A stretch of 64,000 nucleotides of DNA from the NCBI GenBank assembly GCA_963921425.1, contig OY992836.1, positions 9,703,304 through 9,767,303 of the forward strand, written 5' to 3'. The stretch is from Dryas octopetala (taxonomy: Eukaryota > Streptophyta > Magnoliopsida > Rosales > Rosaceae). Shown in pieces: positions 52,637-63,457 of the stretch. The notes under the pieces were generated by a model. The model was given only the letters and a program-made list of their open reading frames with translations, was not told the origin of the DNA and ran no database searches. The position numbers and the translations under genes were made by a program. Position 1 is the first letter of the stretch. Each line of letters starts with the position of its first letter.

Positions 52637-53062
52637 GACGATAGTTTTTTTCATTTTTTATTTCATTTTTGGCATGATTAAACATTTCTCGGTATAGAAT
52701 TAGATTATAGATTCTAATTATGAGTTTATATAGCACCTATATTTGGATTACATAATTATTTTATCCTGGAGATTACATGATTGGCCAAACACGATTGGAG
52801 TAATCTACACATATACACTGATTTAAGTAGTTTTAATCTGATAGTTAAATAAAAGTAGTTTTAAATTTTTAATCTGATGCGGTGGCAGTGTGGCACCAAC
52901 CGACCCCACTGACATCCTCGAATTAAGTATTGGAATGAGGCATGCATTAATTGTGATAAGCTGAGATGAGACCTTTTCTTAATTTCAGTAACATTAATTA
53001 AAGAGAAAGAGTTGATTGACGACATTCTGCTTATCAACGCTGAGAGGTTGGTTTTTACTTTT
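52637..53062. other. Spacer between Copia-type element and MULE copy 1
   Basis: AT-rich, no gene seen. Its last nine bases, TTTACTTTT, are the left target duplication of the MULE. Confidence 0.5.
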
Positions 53063-53253
53063 TAGTGCCTAATTTTAAACACCCTACTCACCAAAAAAAT
53101 TTGTCTAAACCCCCACCCATCTAGAAACTCTTTCAAAACCCCCTAAAATTTATAATCCTAAATTACCCTTCTGACGCATACTGACGCGCGCTGACGCATG
53201 CTGACGCGCGCTGACGCATGCTGACGTCACTGTAACTGTATTTTGGTGAAACT

Positions 53254-53287
<34 letters not shown>

Positions 53288-53334
53288 AATTGAAGTTTTT
53301 GCTAAAACTCAATATTTCACTAAAACTAAAATCA

Positions 53335-53490
53335 AACACTGAAATTGAATTTCATTACACTAAAACTGAATTTCAAAAATTCAGTTACACTGAAACTGAA
53401 TTTCAAGAATTCAATTACACTGAAACTGAATTTCAAGAATTCAATTACACTGAAACTGAATTTCAGAAATTCAGTTACACTAAATTGAAG
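53335..53490 (+). repeat. 30-bp tandem repeat in MULE copy 1
   Basis: About five copies of a unit near ACACTGAAACTGAATTTCAA followed by a GAATTCAATT-type stretch. The same array is in copy 2 (about 56735-56870). Confidence 0.8.
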
Positions 53491-53914
53491 AATTCAGTTA
53501 TGAATTCACTTACTGAAACTGAATTAAGTGATGAAACAATTACACCTCGACTAAAATGCAATTACACCTTAATTAAAAAACAATTACACCTTTACTAAAA
53601 CAATTGCAATTCACTAAAACAGTTACACCTTTACTGAATTCCGTTTCACTAAAAAGAACACAGCAACCTTATCAAAAAAAAAAAAAACAACAATACAACA
53701 AGCATTGAGATGAGAGGAGTAGCCAACAATACAACGTCGTCCGATCACCTCACGCGCGACGAGTACACGACAGTCGCCACTGCCTCGATCTGTTTCAACC
53801 TGCAAATTTGATTCATCATATTTCAAAACCATAATTTCATTCAAAATTCATTTAAAACTCATGTTTCACGAACTGAAACTGTTTCACGAACTGAAACTGT
53901 TTCATCAATAAATG

Positions 53915-53964
53915 TTTAAATGCTCCTTAGCCATCAATAAAAAGATGGCTAAGGAGCATTTAAA
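53915..53964. repeat. Perfect 21-bp hairpin with 8-nt loop
   Basis: TTTAAATGCTCCTTAGCCAT followed by C (53915-53935) is exactly reversed at 53944-53964 after the loop AATAAAAA. It sits at the left boundary of the captured segment and is absent from MULE copy 2 at the corresponding place. Confidence 0.9.
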
Positions 53965-54489
53965 TAACATTTTAATCTTTAATTAAATAAGCATGACATT
54001 TACTGCACCACCACCACCACAATTAACCAACCTGCAACAATTACCATACCAACAAACTTTCACACCCAGCTCTAAAGACCAACAAACTTTCACACCTAGC
54101 TCTAAAGACCAAAAGTTATTGCAAAATATAAACATGGAAGTATGGTACACAAGTAAGAATGCACATAAGAGTACTTCCTTAAAGAAAAAGTTATTTCATG
54201 TTATTATATGCAGAAAACCTGCATGCTACCCTTGACAGACTCTAGATTGAGCAATTTCTCTTCCAAACACAACTATGTTCTCATTGCCAACAACAGTATC
54301 ATTAGCAACAAATACTAAGCTCAAATTCAGAAGTTCCAACCAGTCAGCATGAAACAGTTATATTAGAGTTTGGCTTGGGAAAATGAAAATATTTCAGTAA
54401 AACCAAGAGTATGCCACATTGGTCCAGCTATTTTAGGCTGTAATTTCTAAACCTAAATGGATAAAAAGAGTACTACTATAACAACACAC

Positions 54490-54635
54490 CATGAAGAGAC
54501 CTTTCAAGGTCCTGCAATTGTGAAATGAAACCAGCATTAGGAGATGCCTGTGGTCGTCTGCTCTTCACATGTTCAAGAGCTTGAGATAGGCTCATACCAT
54601 GCTTTTTCATCAGATAAGCAACAACAATAGTCACA
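54490..54635 (-). pseudogene. Captured exon of a dual-specificity protein phosphatase (DsPTP1-like)
   Basis: On the minus strand, after a CTTGCAG acceptor, the exon reads VTIVVAYLMKKHGMSLSQAL, then EHVKSRRPQASPNAGFISQL and QDLERSLHG, and ends at a CATG/GTGTG donor. This matches the region just after the catalytic loop of plant dual-specificity phosphatases such as Arabidopsis DsPTP1 (SVT.AVAYLMK...PNAGF..QL). The active-site exon with HCxxGxxR is not visible nearby, so the fragment cannot be an active enzyme. The splice sites are kept, so the capture came from genomic DNA and not mRNA, as usual for Pack-MULEs. Confidence 0.8.
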
Positions 54636-54689
54636 CTGCAAGGTCAAGCAATTAGTAAGTCAAATTTCTATCTGATTAAAGGAATGCAA

Positions 54690-55191
54690 CAAAACCAGGT
54701 CTTAATCGCCACCACTTGCGGCGGAGCCGCCGCAGTGGCTGTGAGGTATCAATTTGGGGTTTTTTGATTCATTAACAATTGGACTAATCCAAACACATAG
54801 AATTGAAGAGCACAACGAGAAGAAGAAGATGGCTACCTGACTCGACGGAAATGGTCGCCGGAACATAGAGATCGCCGACAATGATGTCGCCGGCTTCTCT
54901 CCTTCGAAACGGCGGGCCTAGGGGTCGTCCAAATCTTCTGATGGCACCAGTGGACTCGGGACGACGAGAGGAAGCCATCCATGGCGGTCCGGCACCTCGT
55001 CGTCGCCGGAACTGGCAGATCTCCGGCGGGGAGCTCGGGTCTGCCTAGACCCGATCCGGTGTCGACGTTCAGTTTCGCGGAGAGTGGAGGGCAGGGAGAG
55101 GATGAGGGGGGAGAGGTGAGCGTGATGGGACTGGTATCGCCGGCAACCGTCGCCGGACGGCGGCGCACGCGCCGACGACAACCGCGGGGGG

Positions 55192-55222
<31 letters not shown>

Positions 55223-55225
55223 TAC
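54690..55225. repeat. GC-rich block and GA microsatellite shared by the MULE copies
   Basis: The stretch 54966-55190 is almost base-for-base the same as 58056-58270 in copy 2. It contains CGTCGCCGGAACTGGCAGAT and similar GC-rich words, followed by a GAGAGA run (55195-55219). It opens long frames on both strands without a recognisable domain. Its composition, unlike the AT-rich surroundings, suggests a captured host 5' leader or first exon. Confidence 0.6.
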
Positions 55226-55445
55226 ACTCGAAGAGAGAGTGAGTCTGAGTGAGTCTGAAAAAACTGAAACATATGGGTAAAACTGGAACATTAAAAAAAT
55301 ATAGGTCAAACTATTAGTTGACTAGGGGGTTTTTGGAGAGATTAAATGTCCAATAGGGGGTTAGAAAATAGTTTTATTAAGGGTGGAGGTTTATAAATAA
55401 CCAAGTTCAAACTTGGGGGTTTTAAATAGTTTACATTTTACTTTT

Positions 55446-56111
55446 TAGTGTTGTTTCTTTTCTTTGGGCCTATTCCATTCTTTTTTTTTTTTTTTTTGCA
55501 TCTACATGTTGATTCCTATTGAAGTAACTGAAGGATGACCCTCTTCATCTTACAGGGATTTCTCATCTGCATTCGTCTCATTTACATCTGATTCGGGAAC
55601 AATTTTATATGAAATTTTTTTTATTAATTTTATATAGGAAGCTTGTCCGAACGAGATCATATAATTAAATTTTGTAGGCATGAAAAACTTATTATATGTA
55701 ATTAATATAAAAAATTTCTGTATAAAGGATTAAATATGAATAATCCAGTGTGAATGTGAAACATCACTCATTATTCTTGTTCCTTACTTTTTTTCTCGGT
55801 GAATATTGGGTTAGCAAAAATAAAAACTGCTTGGGCCTTAGGGGTTTACATCTTTGTATTCGTTAGTCTTTTTTATGGCCCACTACTTTAGAGAGCTGCT
55901 ATATTTTCCTATGGGGCTTGGTATTGATAAAGTTGACTTCATAGTCCAGCCCTTCGTCCCAAAGATTGTCATTGTTTCATTTGTACAGGAAAAAAAAAAA
56001 TTGTTATTGTTTCTAAACTCTTGGAATGTTGCTTATATTACAAGTTGATATTGAATCTAATTTATTTGAAGTTCTCTTCCTTTTGAACGCCATTTACTGG
56101 AGTATTATAAT
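55446..56111. other. Spacer between MULE copies
   Basis: AT-rich DNA with no gene. A short open frame near 55854-56048 shows no domain. Confidence 0.5.
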
Positions 56112-56477
56112 AAAGTTATTTACACTTATATTCTATGAGATTTATCGTCTTTTTACATACACTCTTTGAGGTTTCAAAAATTATACATCTCATGAAGTTT
56201 CAAAACTATTACACATAACCTCTTACAATGAGACGAAAAATGATGAGAATATATGCAAAAATGCATGCTAAGAGGATGTAATGGCCTAATAAGATTACTC
56301 AAGGTGTAAGGTTCAACCTCAATACAAATATCTTTTTCTTTATTTATTTATTGTTTTCTCTTGCAAGAGGTTATGTGCAACAGTTTTAAAACTTCAAGGG
56401 AGTGTATATGTAATTTTTAAAATCTCAGGGAGTGTATGTGAAAAAATGATAAGCCTCAGGAGATATAAGTATAAATA

Positions 56478-58269
56478 TAGTGCCTAATTTTAAACACCCT
56501 ACTCACCAAAAAAATTTGTCTAAACCCCCACCCATCTATAAACTCTTTCAAAACCCCCTAAAACTTATAATCCTAAATTACCCTTCTGACGCATGCTGAC
56601 GCGCGCTGACGCATGCTGACGTCACTGTAACTGTATTTTGGTGAAACTGTTTTTTTTTTTTTTTTTTTTGCTAAAACTCAATATTTCACTAAAACTAAAA
56701 TCAAACACTGAAATTGAATTTCATTACACTAAAAATGAATTTCAAAAATTCAGTTACACTGAAACTGAATTTCAAAAATTCAGTTACACTGAAACTGAAT
56801 TTCAAGAATTCAATTACACTGAAACTGAATTTCAAGAATTCAATTACACTGAAACTGAATTTCAGATACACTAAATTGAAGAATTCAGTTATGAATTCAC
56901 TTACTGAAACTGAATTAAGTGATAAAACAATTACACCTAGACTAAAATGCAATTACACCTTAATTAAAAAACAATTACACCTTTACTAAAACAATTACAC
57001 TTCACTAAAACAGTTACACCTTTACTGAATTCCGTTTCACTAAAAAGAACACAGCAACCTTATCCAAAAAAAAACCAACAATACAACAAGTCATTGAGAT
57101 GAGAGGAGTAGCCAACAATACAACGTCGTCCGATCACCTCACACGCGACGAGTACACGACAGTCGCCATTGCCTCGATCTGTTTCTACCTGCAAATTTGA
57201 TTCATCATATTTCAGAACCATAATTTCATTCAAAGTTCATTTAAAACTCATGTTTCACGAACTGAAACTGTTTCAAGAACTGAAACTGTTTCACGAACTG
57301 AAACTGTTTAATCAATAAATTAAGTAAATTTGTATATACTTATAAATCAATTAAAAAACTCACATTTCTATCCGATTAACATAATTAAGCTAGAACTGAA
57401 TTTGGGGTGAAACTGAATTTTCAGAAAGTGAAACTAAATTTTCTAGAACTGAAACTGAATTTACACAGTTACACTAATTAAGCTAGAAACTGAAACTGAA
57501 TTTGTTGAATTCAGTTGCACTTTTTAATCGCCGAGGTACCTGTTTAAGACCAGACAGTTCAACAAATCAAACAGGGTTCATAAAATTGATCGTTCAACGG
57601 CCGAGTCGGGCGGTGACCACCACACTTGGTGGCTGCCCAGCCCCAATCAACACACAGAAAATTATAGAACTCACCCAAAAATATTCTCGGACCTCGAATT
57701 GAGCTTTTAGGGTCGGTTGGATGATCGGTGGGCACCACCGTGTTCGTCGCGAGGAGAGGAAGCTATTGGTGCTAGAGTTAGACCGCGACGCTACCGGAAA
57801 ATGGAGATCGCCGGCGGAGGCTTCGCTGCTGTTTGGCGTCGTTCCATCGCCGTCGAGGGTCGGTTGGATGATCGGTGGGCACCACCGTGTTCGTCGCGAA
57901 GAGAGGAAGCTATTGGTGCCAGAGTTAGACCGCGACGCTACCGGAAAATGGAGATCGCCGGCGGAGGCTTCGCTGCTGTTTGGCGTCGTTCCATCGCCGT
58001 CGAGGGTCGGTTGGATGATCGGTGGGCACCACCGTGTTCGTCGCGACGAGAGGAAGCCATCCATGGCGGTCCGGCACCTCGTCGTCGCCGGAACTGGCAG
58101 ATCTCCGGCGGGGAGCTCGGGTCTGCCTAGACCCGATCCGGTGTCGACGTTCAGTTTCGCGGAGAGTGGAGGGCAGGGAGAGGATGAGGGGGGAGAGGTG
58201 AGCGTGATGGGACTGGTATCGCCGGCAACCGTCGCCGGACGGCGGCGCACGCGCCGACGACAACCGCGG

Positions 58270-58317
<48 letters not shown>

Positions 58318-58558
58318 ACGCACAGAGAGAGAAATTTTAGAAATGTGGGCTTGATATTTTTTTGGAGGGTTATAATTGGAAAAAAAAGGGTAAAACTGGA
58401 AAATTAAAAGATGGGGAGTCAAACTTGACTGGGTATTAGTTGACTAGGGGGTTTAGGAAAATATTAAGTGTAAGATTGGGGGTTATAGGAGAGGTAGATT
58501 TTGGGTGGAGGTTATGAAAGATTTTATCTCTAACTAGGGGGTTTATAATTATTAACAT
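56478..58558 (+). mobile_element. MULE copy 2 (2.08 kb), nested in a MITE
   Basis: Starts TAGTGCCTAATTTTAAAC and ends TTATAATTATTAACAT, with the perfect 9-bp duplication GTATAAATA (56469-56477, 58559-58567). It shares the CTGACGC tandem, 30-bp tandem, GC-rich block and GA run with copy 1 but lacks the phosphatase segment. It carries a 147-bp tandem repeat instead (57710-58050). No transposase. Confidence 0.8.
57710..58050 (+). repeat. 147-bp tandem repeat, about 2.3 copies
   Basis: Units begin GGGTCGGTTGGATGATCGG at 57710, 57857 and 58004. The period is 147 bases, a multiple of three, so long frames stay open on both strands. The units are nearly identical. The third is cut after about 47 bases and runs into the GC-rich block. 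Confidence 0.9.
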
Positions 58559-58571
58559 GTATAAATAACTC

Positions 58572-59687
58572 ATATTTTAATTTCTTAAGACAAAAATTAT
58601 ATATATGTCATATATGAAAAAAGAAAAAAAAATTATTTATCATAAGTTTGTACATCTTATTTGTTTATCTCTCCTATCACATAACAATCACGTAATGAAA
58701 AAAAAAATAAAAAATAAATAAATATATACGCTCGTTAAAAATTTTACTGTGGAAATATACATAAATAGTTGAACCACTTTTGTCATGAGCAGAGACAGCA
58801 GTACAATATGAAAACCCCCCGTGTCCACTGTCCAGTTTGTAATGCAACGACACAAGGAATCAGCAACAGCTCATGCAACTACATACCCATTTGAGAAATT
58901 GCATGCCCCACACCAACACCAACACCAACACTTATATATAATACCAAAAGGTAAGGTCATATCTCTCTCCCTCCCCACCGTGCCAAGGGGTACAAAAATA
59001 GCAATATAAAGCAATCTGTTTTCGACCCAAATATATTTTGGTGGTGGTCCATAATTTGGACCCAAAAAAAAAAACATTTGCCATGCTTTTCACTTTAAAT
59101 CAAACCCAATGATCAAGAAGAAAACACACTTTAAACTTAAACCAAGAACTTCTTGATTTCTTATCCAAAATTTAACAAACAAAAAAAAAACCATGAAGTT
59201 CTGGTTGGTGACGTAACCGTTGGTCTCTTACTCTCTTATGTCAACCTTAATGGGCGCCTTCAATTTTTAATAAATTATACTTAAGAAGTTTATTCAACAT
59301 CTCCACACACCATTAAAAAGAAGGTGGATAATCAGAGAAATTAAAAAGCTTTCTTGCTACACATTCTCTTCCAACTTCTCACAAATAATATCTTCGATCT
59401 TTTGTTTCTTAAGTATGAGGCATAATGGACATATGTAATTAATTAAAACACCTCAAAAGTACTTAATTATTTATACACGAAATACATGTTAAAGTACTAA
59501 AACATAGAACCCTTAAAAATTGGTACCCCCACAACAAAGCCCTGCTACTCAAAGCAGAGCTCAAAAAAAATCATGGGTTTAATTTGCTTGCAATATTTAA
59601 GCAAAATACACATATACCATGGCCACCACCAAGCTCCAATATGAACCAAAACAGAAAAGAGAAAAAAAAATAAAAAATCAATCATGG
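58572..59687. other. Intergenic, 3' side of the MIZ1-like gene
   Basis: AT-rich, with short CACCAACA repeats near 58910-58930. No gene seen. The end nearest 59687 should hold the 3' UTR of the MIZ1-like gene. Confidence 0.5.
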
Positions 59688-60443
59688 TCATCTCGATCGA
59701 TATAGGAAAATACTAAGCTCCTGGCCAATACTCTCATCTGGGTCAATCAAATGGAAGGACTCGGAATTTGGTGAACCACAAACCCTCTCAAAATTGGCTC
59801 TGAGGTACATAATCTCATCATCATGATCATAATTAAGTTCCTTACTAATATTAATCCCACTGATAATCCCAGCACCCACCACAACTGAACCCATCAGCCT
59901 CAGTGCTTCCAAGTCATGCTTTGAAGGCCTGCGCTTCACTGCATACCCAACTTTTCTGCTGTTGCAGTACATGGTCCATAGTGGGGTGGACAAAAGGGAT
60001 GATGATGAGTTATTAGAATTACTATTATGCCCTTGAGCAGTACTAGAAGCCTCAAGCGCTATTCTAAGGCACCCTCCTTGCATTTCTCTGGCCAGAACTG
60101 TTGTGGGCAAGGCCAGTTCCATGAGAAGAATTGGGTTGGACTTGGAGGTTGTTTGGATACAGAAGCTCACTTTTCCTCTCCGGTATCCGAATATGGTGCC
60201 GGTTATCATATTATGGGGATAAGAGTAGCTTCTGCTGATGTAATTTTGTTGTTTGCTTTGCTGGTGATGACCATGATCATGATCATCTTCTATGAAGGTG
60301 CGATTGCAGGTTGGGATGAGGAGTTCGATGAGAGACCGAAGAAGCCGCCATGACCGAACTTGTTTCTGGCAGTCCACGGCGGTGACACCGGTGGTTATGG
60401 TGGTGGTGGTGGTGGTGGCACCAATTCTTGGGTAGGTAGCCAT
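59688..60443 (-). CDS. MIZU-KUSSEI1-like protein (DUF617)
   Basis: An intronless gene of 251 residues, as typical for this family. After a Thr-rich start, the DUF617 domain begins at about residue 30 (VRSWRLLRSLIELLIP). It contains the conserved blocks TGTIFGYRRGKVSFCIQ, PILLMELALPTTVLAREMQG, the GCLRIALE stretch, WTMYCNSRKVGYAVKRRPS and YLRANFERVCGS, and ends DPDESIGQELSIFLYRSR. The founding member, Arabidopsis MIZ1, is needed for root hydrotropism and associates with ER membranes; most relatives are unstudied. Which paralogue this is cannot be told here. MULE copy 3 begins 300 bases upstream of the ATG. Confidence 0.93.
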   Translation of the reverse strand: MATYPRIGATTTTTTITTGVTAVDCQKQVRSWRLLRSLIELLIPTCNRTFIEDDHDHGHHQQSKQQNYISRSYSYPHNMITGTIFGYRRGKVSFCIQTTSKSNPILLMELALPTTVLAREMQGGCLRIALEASSTAQGHNSNSNNSSSSLLSTPLWTMYCNSRKVGYAVKRRPSKHDLEALRLMGSVVVGAGIISGINISKELNYDHDDEIMYLRANFERVCGSPNSESFHLIDPDESIGQELSIFLYRSR

Positions 60444-60524
60444 GGCTGGCTGGCGCTTAATTGCTCTTTGGGAAGGATGTGAACAAGCAAAGCTTATTGG
60501 GAAGTTGAAGGAGGGTGTGTAGGG

Positions 60525-60532
60525 TTTATATA
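60525..60532 (-). promoter_or_regulatory. TATA box of the MIZ1-like gene
   Basis: TATATAAA on the minus strand, in the context CACTATATAAACCC, lies about 82 bases upstream of the ATG. This fits a start site near 60495 and a 50-base leader. Confidence 0.6.
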
Positions 60533-60742
60533 GTGAAGGGAGTTTTCTTGCCCTTGTACTATATATTTTATTGTGCAGGTGTGTGTGTCCTCTTCAGCTA
60601 ACAAATAAACAAAATACTTTATTCACACACTAATTAAATTATTTTCTTATATTTGTATTTGTGAAAGATGGTTCGTAATTCAAATGAATCAAATCTCTTC
60701 TAGTATTAGGAATAGAAAAAAAAAATACAGCTAAACTAATAA

Positions 60743-60939
60743 ATGTTAATAATTATAAACCCCTTTATTAGAGATAAAATCTCTCATAACCTGCACCCAA
60801 AATCTAACTCTCCTATAGCCCGCAATTTTACACTTAATATTTTCCTAAACCCCCTAGTCAATTACTACCCAGCCAAGTTTGACTCCCTATCTTTTAATTT
60901 TCCATTTTTACCCTTTTTTTTCATTTTCCATTTATGGGT

Positions 60940-61006
<67 letters not shown>

Positions 61007-62628
61007 CTCTCCCATATGCGTGCCTCTCTCCCCTCTACGTTCTCTCTCTCCCAGCTGATGTCGCCGACGCATGCGCCGCCGTCTGGCGACGGTTGCCGGC
61101 GATACCGGTCCCATCACACTCGCCTCTCCTTCCTCTTCCTCTCATTGCCCTCCATTCTCCGCGAAGCATAACATCGGTCTAGGCAAACCTGAGCTCCCTC
61201 GCCGGATATCCGTCAATTCCGGCAACGACGAGGTGTCGGACCGGTTGGGTTCTTCTCGCCTCTTCCTCCTCTATCTATCCATGGCCTTTTCTTTCCCATA
61301 AAATCCACAGAAACCCAAATGCAGCCCGAAGTTCGATCGTCATCTTCGGCGGTGACTTCGAGAATCCAGCGACGTCGCAGCCGCTCTCCACTTCCAGAAG
61401 CTTCCTCTCGACGTGGTGAGTGTGATGGTGGTCTCCAATTCTCCAATTGACCACCGTGGACGGCGAATCGACGCCGTTGCCGGCGATTCCGGCGGCGGAT
61501 TGAAGTGGTTCCGGTCTCATTCTTCTCTTCTTGACAGTCTTTCTCTACTGGTATACAAATTTTGGTTCAATTGCATTGAATTTCAAAAGCCCTAAGTTGA
61601 AATTGATTTGTGAATTTGTTTGTGAAATGTATAGTTTGTGAATCTGTTCTAATTGAATTTGTTATTAATCGGATAGAAATGTGGGTTTTTTAATTGATTT
61701 ATAAGTATATACAAATTTACTTCATTTATTGATTAAACAGTTTCAGTTCGTGAAACAATTTCAGTTCGTGAAACATGAGTTTTAAATGAATTTTGAATGA
61801 AATTATGGTTCTGAAATATGATGATTCAAATTTGCAGGTAGAAACAGATTGAAGCAGTGTACTCGTCGTGCGTGAGGTGATCGGACGATGTTGTCTAGGG
61901 TTTCAGTTTCACTAAATTCAATTTCACTGAATTCAGTTTCAGTGCATTCAGTGAACTGAATTTGAATTTAATGAATGCAATGAAACTGAATTCACTGAAA
62001 TTGAATTCAGACTGAAACTGAATTTAGTCTATAGTTGTTTGATAGGCTCACATCGATGGCTTGCTGTGTTGGCTACTCCTTTCATCTCGATGGATTGTTG
62101 TATAGTTGTTTTTTTTTTTTTTTTTTTGATAAGGTTGTTGTGTTCTTTTTAGTGAAACGGAATTCAGTAACTGTATAATTGTTTTTTTAATTAAGGTGTA
62201 ATTGCATTTTAGTCAAGGTGTAATTGTTTCATCACTTAATTCAGTTTCAGTAAGTGAATTCATAACTGAATTCTTCAATTTAGTGTAATTGAATTTCAGT
62301 TTCAGTGTAATTGAATTCTTGAAATTCAGTTTCTTGAAATTCAGTTTTAGTGTAATGAAATTCATTTTCAGTGTTTGATTTTAATTTTAGCAAAATATTG
62401 AGTTTTAGCAAAAACTTCAATTCCATAAATAAAAAAATAAAAAAACAGTTTCACCAAAATTTAGTTACAGTGATGTCAGCGTGTGTCAGCACGTGTCAGC
62501 ATACGTCAGCGCGCGTCAGAAAGGTAATTTAGGATTATAAGTTATATGGAGTTTTAAAAGAGTTTCTAAATGAGTTGGAGTTTTGACAAAATTTTTAAGT
62601 GATTAGGAGATTTTAAAATTACGGACTA
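60743..62628 (-). mobile_element. MULE copy 3 (1.89 kb), inverted and more diverged
   Basis: The plus-strand left end ATGTTAATAATTATAAACCCC is the reverse of the copy 2 right end. The right end AAAATTACGGACTA is a diverged form of the start TAGTGCCTAATTTT reversed. It holds the GA/CT microsatellite, a diverged GC-rich block, the GAATTCAGTTTC-type repeats and the TGTCAGC-type tandem in opposite orientation. No target duplication is visible (AACTAATAA against TATTCATAT), so one end may have been altered. Confidence 0.7.
60940..61003 (+). repeat. CT microsatellite, about 30 repeats
   Basis: An uninterrupted TC run inside MULE copy 3, equivalent to the GA runs of copies 1 and 2. Confidence 0.9.
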
Positions 62629-62900
62629 TATTCATATTAATACATATATTGACACATCATTTAATTAATAAATTTAATCAGGTGTGTAACATTATTGTTC
62701 AAGTTTAATAACCAAAACAGTGTTGGAATTCTGACCCCAAGGGATTAGAAAAAACAAAAAAAGGTCAGACCACCCAAATTATTACGATATTCTCAAAATG
62801 ATGCATGGCCGCATGGGAAAATGACATTGGCACGTAAATTAAGATCATTGAACGATATTGTAATTTAATTAAAGAGTTGAAATGACTACTTTATTATTAA

Positions 62901-63448
62901 GAGGAAATTACAGATTTGGTCCACTTATTTTATACCTAGTTCAATTTTGGTCCACGATCTTTTTTAAGTTCTGTTTTGGTCCACTAATTGTTTCATTTGT
63001 TCAATAAAGGTCCAGATTTGTGACTTTAAATCTTTTGGGTTGTGTTTTCTTCAATTATAATTGAAGTATAAGTTATATTTCATCATTTCTTAGTCATAAA
63101 AACAAATTTGGAGTATTATAATCTAAGAGAATTGAGATTTGGTGAAATTTGAAAAATTGGCAGTTTTGGGTACCCTACTTTAGGGTCAATTATCTTGAGT
63201 TTTAGAACTCCAATTTGAATGATCTTTATATGGTTGTAAAGAAGAAATGCATAGCTTTAAAACAAGTATATATTTGCTGAATTTGGGTGAGATTTGATAG
63301 GGTAAAAAGCAGGCCAAATTTGAGAAAACAAATCTGGACCTTTATTGAACAAGTGAAACAATTAGTGGACCAAAACAGAACTTAAAAAAGATTGTGGACC
63401 AAAATTGAACTAGGTATAAAATAACTGGACTAAATCTGTAATTTCCTC
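62901..63448. mobile_element. Mutator-type MITE, 548 bp
   Basis: A perfect 9-bp duplication TATTATTAA flanks it (62892-62900, 63449-63457). The ends are inverted repeats: GAGGAAATTACAGATTTGGT, and GAGGAAATTACAGATTTAGT as the reverse of the right end. Pairing continues over 130 bases with few mismatches. The centre (63030-63310) is unpaired AT-rich sequence. No coding content. Confidence 0.85.
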
Positions 63449-63457
63449 TATTATTAA

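Larger units (their letters stand above)
53063..55436 (+). mobile_element. Pack-MULE-like element, copy 1 (2.37 kb), with captured phosphatase exon
   Basis: Starts TAGTGCCTAATTTTAAAC and ends at GTTTACAT. It is flanked by the 9-bp duplication TTTACTTTT (53054-53062, 55437-55445), the Mutator size. The terminal repeats are imperfect: the left, TAATTTTAAACACCC, corresponds to the reversed right-end form TAATTATAAACCCCC of the sister copies. It holds a CTGACGC tandem, a 30-bp tandem of ACACTGAAACTGAATTTC type, a perfect 21-bp hairpin, a segment of about 740 bp with a dual-specificity phosphatase exon, then a GC-rich block and a GA microsatellite. No MULE transposase is present, so it must be moved in trans. 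Confidence 0.75.
56112..58571. mobile_element. Older MITE interrupted by MULE copy 2
   Basis: The left arm AAGTTATTTACACTTATATT (from about 56112) pairs with the right arm GATATAAGTATAAATAACTC once the MULE and one copy of its target duplication are removed. Inner stems also pair, for example CATACACTCTTTGAGG with CTCAGGGAGTGTATG. The MITE proper is about 375 bp. The MULE lies within its right terminal repeat. Confidence 0.7.

Noticed and set aside
54833-55309. Host genes in the GC-rich MULE blocks
   Set aside because: The frames lie inside repeated elements, overlap on opposite strands and match no family I recognise.
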